From the NCBI GenBank assembly GCA_002095075.2, contig LVCE01000002.1, forward strand, positions 1 through 64,000: 64,000 nt of DNA, given 5' to 3'. The notes beneath the pieces were generated by a model. The model saw nothing but the letters and a program-made list of their open reading frames with translations, was not told the DNA's origin and made no database searches. This DNA comes from Francisella endosymbiont of Ornithodoros moubata (GTDB lineage Bacteria; Pseudomonadota; Gammaproteobacteria; Francisellales; Francisellaceae). The translations under genes were made by a program, and so were the position numbers. Of the stretch, positions 50,525-59,853 are shown one piece after another (within the stretch, counting starts at the first letter, position 1; every line of letters begins with the position of its first letter).

Positions 50525-50652
50525 GCTATTTTTAGAAAATTTATAAATATTTTTAGATTGTATCAAAAAATAACTCATACAGTATAAGACTTATTATGAT
50601 GATTAATAAATAATTTGGGTTAAATAGCAGTATAGTGTAAAAAATAAATTAA

Positions 50653-51174
50653 ATGATTAATACTTTACTGATGATTTCAAAATTATAGAGATTGTACTTA
50701 TAACTACCATAGTTATTGGCGGCTTTTTTATTTCATACTTATTTGATCAAAATCCCTTAAAAGAATTACACTATAACACTTTAATAGTAGTTTTAGCTAT
50801 GTCAGGTTTTTTAGCAATAGAGGAAATTTTTTTGCTCAAGAGTCAGCAAAGTCTCTTAGTAACAAGCTAGCGACTTTTATTAGCTACAGTCAGGAGTAAA
50901 TAATTTAGCTATAGCTAGGCGATTTTTATTTATTTTAAAGACTGGGGAGTGTATGCAGATGCTACATTATTATTTATATTGTTTAACATTTTTTAGCTTA
51001 TCAGCAATTATTCATACATGGGATTTTCTAAAATATAATAATCCCAGTATAAAAAATGCCCTAAGAGGTGTTTTAATGTTAGGGTTATTAGTTTGGCTTA
51101 TCCCTGTTATATATCAAGCACTACAACTATCTATATACCAGTTTTTTGTTTCTTATATAAACTATAAAAACTAA
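50653..51174 (+). pseudogene. Multi-span membrane protein, unrecognised, frameshifted
   Basis: Fragments read IIEIVLITTIVIGGFFISYL, LHYNTLIVVLAMSGFLAIEE, then in another frame MLHYYLYCLTFFSLSAIIHT and NALRGVLMLGLLVWLIPVIY. About four membrane segments are visible. Stops occur near 50685 and 50860. No family signature is recognised. The tail overlaps the convergent sugar transporter remnant. Confidence 0.4.
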
Positions 51175-52313
51175 AACAATTATGATTAAACAAAGTATTG
51201 GACCAAGTATAATAGGCACTTGCTTGTCTATATGCTCACCTAAAGAACCTGAAATAAATAGATATATCGAAGCACCTATAGAACCAGACATTATCAAATA
51301 GGAAGAAACTTTTGGGCTAGAGTAGTTAGTGTTGTTAATTCCATATCCTAAAAGTGTTGGAAACATTGCGGCACAGCCAAAGCCTAAGATAACACCTCCT
51401 ATAATAAATCCAGCTAAGAGTATTAGCAATTAAATAATAATATACACCACAGGCTTTATTTTTGTCAGCACAAGCAAGGCAACAACTAAGTGTGAAAGAG
51501 CAATAATTCCCCAAAATAAGCCGATGATAAGACAGACATCGGTAACTTTTATATACTTTGCTCCCTGTAAGTATGGTGAGAACCAGTATGAGACAATATA
51601 TTCGATATATACATAGATCATTATTGCTGGAGTTAGACTGATTATTTAGCTGCTTATTGATACTTACGGTGTCTTTCTCTTCAAATTTTGCCAAAGTTAT
51701 AGTTATCAATAAAATTAAATACAAACTACCCATACCAATAAACACAGCTTGCTAAGAGAATTGCTGTACTATATGACTATCAATAAAAGGTACAAAATCA
51801 GAGCCTGCACCAAAGAAAAAGTTTAAAACATTCAAACGTGATTCACTCTTACCATTATTGCTTGTATGCTGTATGTATTGTTTGACTAACAGGAGGTTAC
51901 GAGTAGACCAACAAAGTACCAATTTAAAAGAGCTCAAAATAGCGTAGATATATAAAGGCTAACTAGCAGCTATAGTAAATTGCACGATAACACCAATTGC
52001 CAGTGCAATTAGTAGGAGTTTTCCTGCAGCTTAGAGAACTCATTGTTTTTGAGCTTAAAGCATTACCTACCACAAAAGCCGCAATATATTTAAAACATCA
52101 ATATAGACAATATGTGAAACATTAACATTATAATGAGATGAAATTTGTGGTGATACCAGTCCAAGTATTACGCCAAAACCTCCAGTAATAAATGCTGCAA
52201 AAAAGTAAATGTTTACAGCCCTCAACTTTAACCTCTGAGGAACTATAAAAGTTATGAATTGTTTATTTGTATTGATAGATGCTATTGATATGTTCTCTAG
52301 TTTTTATTGACAT
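51127..52313 (-). pseudogene. MFS sugar transporter, multiply broken
   Basis: The pieces form a twelve-span transporter: FFAAFITGGFGVILGLVSPQ near the N-terminus, LNVLNFFFGAGSDFVPFIDS in the middle, AVFIGMGSLYLILLITITLA, and the intact C-terminal ILLAGFIIGGVILGFGCAAM and FPTLLGYGINNTNYSSPKVS. The GFGxAAxFPT motif recalls the FucP-type sugar:H+ symporters. More than six lesions are present. It sits next to a GH32 fructosidase remnant on the same strand, so it probably imported sucrose or fructo-oligosaccharides. Confidence 0.7.
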
Positions 52314-52327
52314 ATTGAATTAAGCTC

Positions 52328-53917
52328 TTATAAGTTAATAGCTGGATTATTTTGATCATGAGCTTTTATTTTTAATATATTCTTTAGTGTCTGAGATGCC
52401 TCAAATCGCATTTTAATTGACTCTTCATCATTATTGACAAAGAGCTCAATACTAGTTGTATCTAAGAATATATCTACAGATATATGTTGAGAAGTTATAT
52501 CTTTTATAAAAGCTTGAGGCATAAGTTCAGAGCAGTTTGATAGCAAATATTAAAAACAAATCCTTGATTATCTTCTAAAAGATCTAAATGCCACTGATTT
52601 TCTGAGCTAAATTTAATATTGCTTTCTAAGCTCTTTATAGCTATCTACAGGGTAGGATATGAGCTTATTATTTTTTACTTTAAGCTGTCTGATTAGACTC
52701 ATTGCACCAGCGGAGTCTTCTTTTGCAGGGTTTTTATAATCTTGCCAACAGTTCATCCAACCAATTGCATATCTATTACCATTAGCCTCAAAAGTTTGAG
52801 GAGCATAAAACTCTTATGCAGAGTCAATATCATCTAGCTGGTGTTTTAGCACTAAAGTGCTTACTATAAAAATCACCAATATAATAAAACGACTGATAAT
52901 TAAAGTCTTTGTTATCTTTACAAAAATAGATAGTATCAACACATAATTACCATCTAAATAAAATAAATCAGACACTCTAGTGTTCTACCAGAAATAGTTT
53001 TTTCTTGAAATAAAATACTTTGAAAATCCCAGCTCTCAGTATCATCAGATCTATACAGTACAACACTTTAGTAGCTATTCGCATAAGTTCCAATTATAAG
53101 ATAATGCATTTAAAATATCATACCCTACTTTAGGATCTCTAAAATTATAAGAGCAGAAATCTGACTTGCGATTTATTATTTTTTGTAGGCTTTGAGAAAA
53201 AAATAGCATCTTTTCTCTTTATTAGAAATTGTTTTTGTATGAAAATATTTGGTGAGTTTTGTAAATCTTCAAAATGTTCTGTATCAACAAGATAAAGCTC
53301 ATTATTTACAATCATTGCACTACCAGAAAAAGCTCCACCGATATATCTATCATTGATCATTGTGTGGATAAATAGCAATAGTTAGATGTTGCCAGGGAAC
53401 AAGGTCTGTAGGTACTTCATGTCCCCAATGTAGCGTTGTTGTATGTTTACCATAAGGGTAATGCTGGTCATATGGTATTTACCTTTGAAATAAACTAAAC
53501 CGTCTGGATCATTCATCCAAGCTTTTTTAGCAGTAAAATGATACTATAAGCACTTAGTATTGTGTATGTCGCTATTATCATGCGAATGATATGATTTAAA
53601 TCTATTAGCTTGTAAGCTAAAGCACATACCACCTGTCTCAAGTAAGTTAGCATCTATATCCAACCATTTTGGATACTCAAGTTTTGCATATTGCTAACTA
53701 TTTTGAAAATATATTCTTGACCAGCTACTAATGACCATTCAACATGGTAATATTTTGTTTTTAGTGTTGTCGACACTATCGCGACACATTCAAGAATACT
53801 GTCATTATGTTGTAGTCTAAATTGACCATCATTAATTGAGTTGTAATCAAAAGAGATTACAGAGTTATTTTTAATATTGATATGAAAACAACTATTATTA
53901 AGTTTTTGTATGAGCAT
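52328..53917 (-). pseudogene. Glycoside hydrolase family 32 beta-fructosidase, multiply broken
   Basis: After an N-terminal accessory part (MLIQKLNNSCFHINIKNN), the catalytic domain shows MNDPDGLVYFKGKY (the WMNDPNG-type motif), PYGKHTTTLHWGHEVPTDLV, IGGAFSGSAMIVNNELYLVD and, at the end, VDIFLDTTSIELFVNNDEES (beta-sandwich D-x-SIExFxN motif). GH32 enzymes split sucrose, sucrose-6-phosphate or fructans. At least eight stops and frameshifts are seen. With the adjacent MFS remnant it made up a small sugar-utilisation locus, now lost. Confidence 0.85.
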
Positions 53918-53984
53918 TATTTAAAAAACCAAAAGCTTAATTTTTCTAGCCTACCTAGCACAACTGTTGATCTGTTATTACTTG

Positions 53985-54720
53985 TTCCAGATTACAGATA
54001 TATCTTTGTATTTGATTATAGCTGTGTGTCTATTAACTTTTGTGTATATGCTTAATGATGCAAAAAATACCACAAATCTTAAAGAAAAATTCTCCAGATA
54101 GTCGGATGGTTTTAGTTGTTGATGCAATTATTTACTTTATTGTCTACAGTCAGATGTTCTCAATCATAGTGCTATTTGCAAAACATAATGTTGATCTTTA
54201 TTTAATTGGCTTTAGTGTTTCTCCAGCAACTTATGCAGCACTAGATTCTTTTTAGCTAATTGTGTTAAGTCTAGTATTAGCTATTTTGTATACCATATAA
54301 GTATGCGGTCGGCACTATAATTGTGGGTATAGCTCCATTGAGTTTATATGTAGTGATAAAGTTTACTCAAATAAAAGGCTTTGTTAATGGTAATTGGATG
54401 ATTGTATATTTCTTTTTTGGTGCATTAGCAGAACTACTGGTTACGGCATTATGATAGCTATTTATTTTAGAAAAGAAATCGTAACCTTTGGTATGGGCTT
54501 TTTCATACTAGCAGTTGTCCTAGGAGGTGTTTTGTCAGGGAAATTAGGACAACTTGTCATAATACCTAATGGTAAAATTGATTCTTCTGTTAGTCTAAGT
54601 ATTTATCAAAATTATTTTTTGTGGTTAGATGTGATAACTATTGTTTTGGGTATTGTATATGTTTTGTTAGCCAAGCTAGCGACTAATATAGCTAAAAAAC
54701 ATGATATTTCTTTAGGATAA
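53985..54720 (+). pseudogene. POT-family peptide transporter, C-terminal half, broken
   Basis: The first piece reads LIIAVCLLTFVYMLNDAKNT. Then come IVLFAKHNVDLYLIGFSVSP and ATYAALDSF followed by a stop, APLSLYVVIKFTQIKGFVNG, and the last three spans (KEIVTFGMGFFILAVVLGGV; NYFLWLDVITIVLGIVYVLL). The order matches the second half of proton-dependent oligopeptide transporters. The N-terminal half with the ExxER motif is absent. Its 3' end overlaps the convergent leuB remnant. Confidence 0.72.
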
Positions 54721-55337
54721 AATAAGAGAAAATCTTATAAATCCCATCAGTAAACTCTTTAGTAGATACTAGCTTATTTCCTTGAGTATATATATCTTGA
54801 CTTCTAAAGTTATCTTCAAGAATTAGATTAATTGCGTTAGCAATATCTTGTACTTCTGATACTAATCTAAATGAATAAGAAAGCATTAATGATGCAGATA
54901 AGATTTGTGAAATGCAAATGGTACTAGCCCAATTGAGTCTGGCGGTACAGGCTAAATCAGAGATGATATCTCCAAAAATGTTAGCCATAACCATAATATC
55001 AAATTGATTGGGTGGATATTTATATTAAAACTAAAATGTTTTCTAAGAGCTAGAATACTATTAGCTTCACAGCCTTGCCATTTCTCATCATTTTGAGCCC
55101 CAACAGGGGCCTCCAACTGAGCCAAAAAGTGTTGCATCTGAGTTTTTACATATTTCTAAAGTTTCTTGTGGGCAGTAATTTTTGTGTTTCTCATAAGCAG
55201 TACCACCCCACTAAAGCTTCTGTGTAGTTGAATTTATGATTATATTTTTTAGCAATAGCATCAAGAACTTTGATTGCTGATACCATTACTTCAGGGCCTA
55301 TGCCATCACCTGCTAATATAGCGATATTTTTTTCCAT
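54692..55337 (-). pseudogene. leuB: 3-isopropylmalate dehydrogenase, internally deleted
   Basis: MEKNIAILAGDGIGPEVMVS opens the enzyme as in all LeuB proteins. After frameshifts ATLFGSVGGP and ILALRKHFSFNINIHPI follow, then a deletion of more than 100 residues to MVMANIFGDIISDLACTARL and LSASLMLSYSFRL near the C-terminus. The substrate and NAD-binding middle is gone. LeuB oxidises isopropylmalate in leucine synthesis. leuD lies immediately upstream, with the leuD stop touching the leuB start region. Confidence 0.88.
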
Positions 55338-55338
55338 T

Positions 55339-55876
55339 TTAGCCTCTTTGTGATTGTTCAAACTGTTTTATTATAATAAGATAAGTTATATCATCAAGCC
55401 CTCGAATAAGACAGTTTTTACGAAAAGGATCATAATCAAAGTAATAAGTATTATCATCAGCAGTAACTGTTTGGTCTTGTAAATCAACAGTCATACTGAA
55501 TTTTGGATTTTCTGCTTTATCACATAAACTTTTAATAGTATTTTCATCCAAAGATATCAACAGTAAGCCATTTTTAGCAACATTATTGAAAAATATATCA
55601 GAGAAAGATGGTGTAATTATAACTTTGATACCTGCTTGGGTTAAAGCCCAAACAGCATGTTCTCTAGATGAACCACAACCAAAATTATTTCCAGCAATTA
55701 ATATTTTCGAGCTAGAATAATCTTATAATTCTCTTTTAAACGATAGAATAGGCTTTTACCATAACCATCCTTTGTTGTTTGAGTCAAAAATTCAGCGGGG
55801 ATAATCATGTCCGTATCAATATCACTTAACCATGAAGGAACTGCGCTAGATGTTAGTTTTTTAAAAAAGCTTGCAT
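55339..55876 (-). pseudogene. leuD: 3-isopropylmalate dehydratase small subunit, frameshifted
   Basis: MQAF...[26 protein letters not shown], then [35 protein letters not shown] (the GxNFGxGSSRE signature), [20 protein letters not shown] and LIRGLDDI near the end. Frameshifts near 55860 and 55715 break it; the C-terminal 73 residues are in one frame. With LeuC it isomerises isopropylmalate. Confidence 0.88.
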
Positions 55877-55879
55877 TTT

Positions 55880-56057
55880 ATAGCTCCTTATTTAATTTAT
55901 CAACACTACAAATTTTACCCATAACAGCACTAGCAGTAACTGTCTGTGGTGATAATATGCAAGATGGGTTATACTTCCTTTGCCTTGACGACCAATTAAG
56001 TTTCTATTGATATGTACTAATACATCTTTGACCTTCAGGAATTTTATCATCATTCAA
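55880..56057 (-). pseudogene. leuC: 3-isopropylmalate dehydratase large subunit, last 55 residues
   Basis: Only the C-terminus remains: DDKIPEGQRCISTYQ, a stop, then NLIGRQGKGSITHL, a shift, and SPQTVTASAVMGKICSVDKL to the stop just before leuD. The RNxxGRQG motif is characteristic of LeuC. The first 400 or so residues, including the iron-sulfur cysteines, were removed by the deletion that joined this piece to ilvE. Confidence 0.85.
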
Positions 56058-56779
56058 TGCTAGCTACTGGAGTTATTTTAGCAGCTGTACTACAGAAAAA
56101 AACCTCATCAGCATTTTATTATAGCTCATCAACTTAAATAGGCGCTCAGTAACCTTGTATCCTAGATCTTTAGCGATTTGGATTACAAGCCTTCTAGTTA
56201 TACCGTCTAGTATAGTTCCAAGAGATGTTGTTATGACTTTATTATCCTTTATAAAAAAGATATTCATTGCAGCACCTTTAACTACAAAGCCATCAGCATC
56301 AAGTAGTAAAGATTCATGATAGTGAAGTATCAAGAGTCTCTCTAAAAGCTAAGATACTATTGACATAATGACCACCTATCTTTGCATCACATACACTAGA
56401 GCGTGAGTGAATTCTGATATATTTACTAACCTTTATATAAACTTTATCTGCAGCCATATATTTACCCATATCTATACAATAAATAGCGATATCAACAGGA
56501 TGATCTTTGACAGGTAGAACACTAACGTCTTCCTCAGCATAATATGCTAAAGGTTTTATATAACATGATTTTTACCACTAGCTTTGACGGTATCTAATAC
56601 AGCTTGACACACATAAATCTTTACATATGCTCTTTTAGTTTAAGAACAGTTATACCATTAGTGGTATCGTACGTATCGTACGCTCTTATATCCTAAAACA
56701 CAGATGAACCATAGTGTAAAGAGTGAGTATTTATACCAACTTTTGCATCTTCATAGGAGATAATTTCACCATTTTCCAT
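56058..56779 (-). pseudogene. ilvE: Branched-chain amino-acid aminotransferase, broken
   Basis: MENGEIISYEDAKVGINTHS and LHYGSSVF start the fold; a stop and frameshifts follow. IHSRSSVCDAKIGGHYVNSI contains the pyridoxal phosphate Lys (DAKIGGHY). The C-terminal part DADGFVVKGAAMNIFFIKDN, TSLGTILDGITRRLVIQIAK and AAKITPVASIE runs into the leuC remnant, so the last 25 or so residues are lost. A 9-base tandem repeat (TATCGTACG twice, 56665-56682) is seen within the gene. IlvE makes leucine, isoleucine and valine. Confidence 0.88.
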
Positions 56780-57040
56780 ATTTTATCTAACATATTGATG
56801 ATCAGCATTTTATGATTATTAAATTTTTTTGAATAGGTTTATTTATTAAAGACAGAGGAGATTTTTGCTGAGTAAAAGGAGTAATTGATTACTTTGAGAT
56901 TTAATTTTTTGAGAAAATATAGGGATAACAGACTCCAATAATACTGAATGTCTTGACTATAGAGCAACTGCTCTCTATATGTCTTTGCATATGCCGAATG
57001 CATGATTAATATGAAAAGTTTTTGCTTAGAGGAAAATGTT

Positions 57041-59674
57041 TTATCTACGATCAGCATATATCTTTGCTTGAGCTGCTGATAATCTTGCGATAGGAACCCT
57101 AAATGGCGAACAAGATACATAATCAAGATCTAAATCATGGCAAAAGCCAACAGAATACGGTTCACCGCCATGTTCACCACATATACCCATCTTAGCATTA
57201 GGGTTTACAGCTTTGACACCTTCTTTAGCTATTTGCATTAGTTTACCAACTCCTTTAGGATCTAGTCTTGCAAATGGATCAAAGCTTAGTATACCTTTTT
57301 CAAGATAGTCTTTAATAAACTTATTAGCATCATCTCTACTAAAGCCAAATGTCATCTGAGTTAAATCGTTTGTACCAAATGAGAAAAACTCACTACCAGC
57401 TTCTGCAAGCATACCAGCGCCGATAGCACCACGCGGAGTTTCAAGCATTACACCAACTTTGTAATCAATATCAATTTTTTCACGCTTTAGGATAGTGTCA
57501 GCAACTTCTCTAACGATACAACTTAAGAGTTTAAACTCCCCAAGAGTACTAACCAGAGGAATCATAAGTTCTGGTTTAACTTCTATACCCATACGCTTAC
57601 TTGATACTGCAGCATAGATGATAGCTTTAGTCTGCATTTCAATGATTTCAGGATATGTTACTGCTAATCTACAGCCGCGATGACCCATCATAGGGTTTAC
57701 TTCGCTAAGTGCCTTGATACGCGCTTCTAGTTCACTATAGCTAATATTAAACTCACGTGCTAGGTCATCGATCTCATGTACTTCATGAGGTAAGAACTCA
57801 TGTAACGGTGGATCGATAAATCTAATAGTTACTGCAAGGTTATCCATTACTTCGAATAGCTCTTCAAAGTCTTGCTGTTGCACAGGAAGTAGCTTGTCTA
57901 GAGCTTTTTGCCTTTCTTTTTTGTCTTTAGCCAAAATCATTTGTCTGACATAAGAGATACGATCTTCTTCAAAGAACATATGCTCTGTACGACACAGACC
58001 AATTCCCTCAGCACCATAAGCTCTAGCTATAGCAGCATCTTTGAAAGTATCAGCATTACATCTAACACGAAGTTTACGCACACTATCAACGAACTTCATA
58101 AAGTCTTCAAAATCTTTAGTAACTTCAGGATCGACAGTCTTAATAATGCCTCTATAGACAGTACCTTTAGTCCCATCAAGAGATAAGTAGTCACCTTCTG
58201 TAAATACTTGACCTCTTTGAAATGTAATAGTTTTCTTTTCTTCATCAATTCTTGCTGATTCTAAACCAGATATGCAACATTTACCCATCCCGCGTGCAAC
58301 AACAGCAGCGTGAGAAGTCATACCACCACGCAGAGTTAAAATACCATTACAAGCATTAATACCCGCGATATCTTCGGGTGATGTTTCAATTCTAACTAGG
58401 ATAGTTTTCTCTTCTCCACGCGTTTTTGCTGCAAGTAGTGATTCAACATCAAAATATATTCTACCACTAGCAGCACCAGGAGAAGCGCCAAGAGCTGAAC
58501 CAAGAGGACGTTTAGATGCTAAAGCTTTCTCATCAAATTTAGGATGTAATAACTGTTCTAATAAATGAGGCTCAACCATCATCACTGCTTCTTCATTTGT
58601 GATTAGACCTTTTTTAGCCATATCTACAGCAATTTTAAAAGCTGCTTTTGCAGTTCTTTTACCATTCCTTGTTTGTAGCATGAAAAGCTTACCATCTTCG
58701 ATAGTAAACTCCATGTCTTGCATGTCTTTGTAAACTTTCTCTAAGTTTTTAGCAATTTTTACAAAATCATTAAATACTTCTGGCATTTTATCTTTTAAAG
58801 TTAAGATATGTGCTGGAGTCCTGACACCAGCTACGACATCCTCACCTTGAGCATTAATTAGGTATTCACCAAAAAGCTCATTTTCACCAGTAGATGGATT
58901 TCTTGTAAAGGCTACCCCTGTTCCAGAATTATTACCAGAGTTTCCGTATACCATTTCTTGGACATTAACAGCTGTGCCCCAGTTATTTGAGATATTGTTT
59001 ATTTCTCTATAAATAATTGCTCTTTCAGCATTCCATGATTTAAAAACAGCTTCTACAGCAGTCAGAAGTTGCTCAACTGGATCATTAGGAAAGTCTTTAC
59101 CAACTAAATCTTTATAAATTTTCTTATACTCTACAACGATATCTTTGTAATCTTGAGCAGGCAGATCACAGTCATTTTTTACCTTTCGTTTTGCTTTTTT
59201 ATCTTCTAAAATTTTATCAAAAGGTTTCTTTTCACAATCTATAACAACATCAGCAAACATCATGATGAATCTTCTATAGCTATCATAAACGAATTGTTCA
59301 TTATTTGTTTTTGCTACCATAGCTTTAGCACCTTCATCATTTAATCCTAGGTTAAGGACAGTATCCATCATCCCAGGCATAGACACTCTTGCACCAGAGC
59401 GTACTGATACTAGCAGAGGATTGTTGCCACCACCAAAAGTTTTACCACTTCTTTTCTCTAAATCTTTGATATGAGCAAATATTTGTTCTTTGACTTCACT
59501 ACTTAACTTTTGACGGTCATCATAGTACTTAAGGCATGCTTCTGTAGTTACGGTAAATCCATCTGGTACAGGCAGACCTCTATTTAGCATTTCACTGAGG
59601 TTAGCACCTTTACCACCTAACAAATTACGCATAGACTTATTGCCTTCAATAAAGGCATAGACAAACTTCGGCAT
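57041..59674 (-). CDS. ppdK: Pyruvate, phosphate dikinase
   Basis: An enzyme of about 877 residues that interconverts pyruvate, ATP and phosphate with PEP, AMP and pyrophosphate, likely serving gluconeogenesis. The N-terminal ATP-grasp part starts KFVYAFIEGNKSMRNLLGGK. The central swivelling domain has the phosphohistidine in GGMTSHAAVVARGMGKCCIS, and the C-terminal PEP barrel has GLCRTEHMFFE and GICGEHGGEPYSVGFCHDLD with the catalytic Cys region. I place the start at the ATG of MPKFVYAF (59674), which has GAGAGGAG eight bases upstream; the ATG at 59689 would put the site inside the gene. Intact; followed downstream by the dead ilvE-leu locus. Confidence 0.95.
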   Translation of the reverse strand: MPKFVYAFIEGNKSMRNLLGGKGANLSEMLNRGLPVPDGFTVTTEACLKYYDDRQKLSSEVKEQIFAHIKDLEKRSGKTFGGGNNPLLVSVRSGARVSMPGMMDTVLNLGLNDEGAKAMVAKTNNEQFVYDSYRRFIMMFADVVIDCEKKPFDKILEDKKAKRKVKNDCDLPAQDYKDIVVEYKKIYKDLVGKDFPNDPVEQLLTAVEAVFKSWNAERAIIYREINNISNNWGTAVNVQEMVYGNSGNNSGTGVAFTRNPSTGENELFGEYLINAQGEDVVAGVRTPAHILTLKDKMPEVFNDFVKIAKNLEKVYKDMQDMEFTIEDGKLFMLQTRNGKRTAKAAFKIAVDMAKKGLITNEEAVMMVEPHLLEQLLHPKFDEKALASKRPLGSALGASPGAASGRIYFDVESLLAAKTRGEEKTILVRIETSPEDIAGINACNGILTLRGGMTSHAAVVARGMGKCCISGLESARIDEEKKTITFQRGQVFTEGDYLSLDGTKGTVYRGIIKTVDPEVTKDFEDFMKFVDSVRKLRVRCNADTFKDAAIARAYGAEGIGLCRTEHMFFEEDRISYVRQMILAKDKKERQKALDKLLPVQQQDFEELFEVMDNLAVTIRFIDPPLHEFLPHEVHEIDDLAREFNISYSELEARIKALSEVNPMMGHRGCRLAVTYPEIIEMQTKAIIYAAVSSKRMGIEVKPELMIPLVSTLGEFKLLSCIVREVADTILKREKIDIDYKVGVMLETPRGAIGAGMLAEAGSEFFSFGTNDLTQMTFGFSRDDANKFIKDYLEKGILSFDPFARLDPKGVGKLMQIAKEGVKAVNPNAKMGICGEHGGEPYSVGFCHDLDLDYVSCSPFRVPIARLSAAQAKIYADRR

Positions 59675-59853
59675 AAAAACTCCTCTCAAGTTTTTTGTAA
59701 ATTAATTTGGCGCTAAGTATACTCTCAAGCATACCTAAAGTTAATCGTAGCATATTTATTATAGTGGATTAAAGATTTTTTGTTAGCTAATTTTAAAAAT
59801 ATAAAGATTGGGAATGCATGCTTTAAATCATTTTTATAAGCGAGAAGATACTA

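Noticed and set aside
56665-56682. CGTACG-rich palindrome as an operator site
   Set aside because: It lies inside the ilvE remnant and is better explained as a 9-base tandem duplication that inserted three codons.
56839-57126. 95-residue frame overlapping the end of ppdK
   Set aside because: It begins inside the ppdK C-terminal region in another frame and continues into AT-rich DNA without any recognisable motif.
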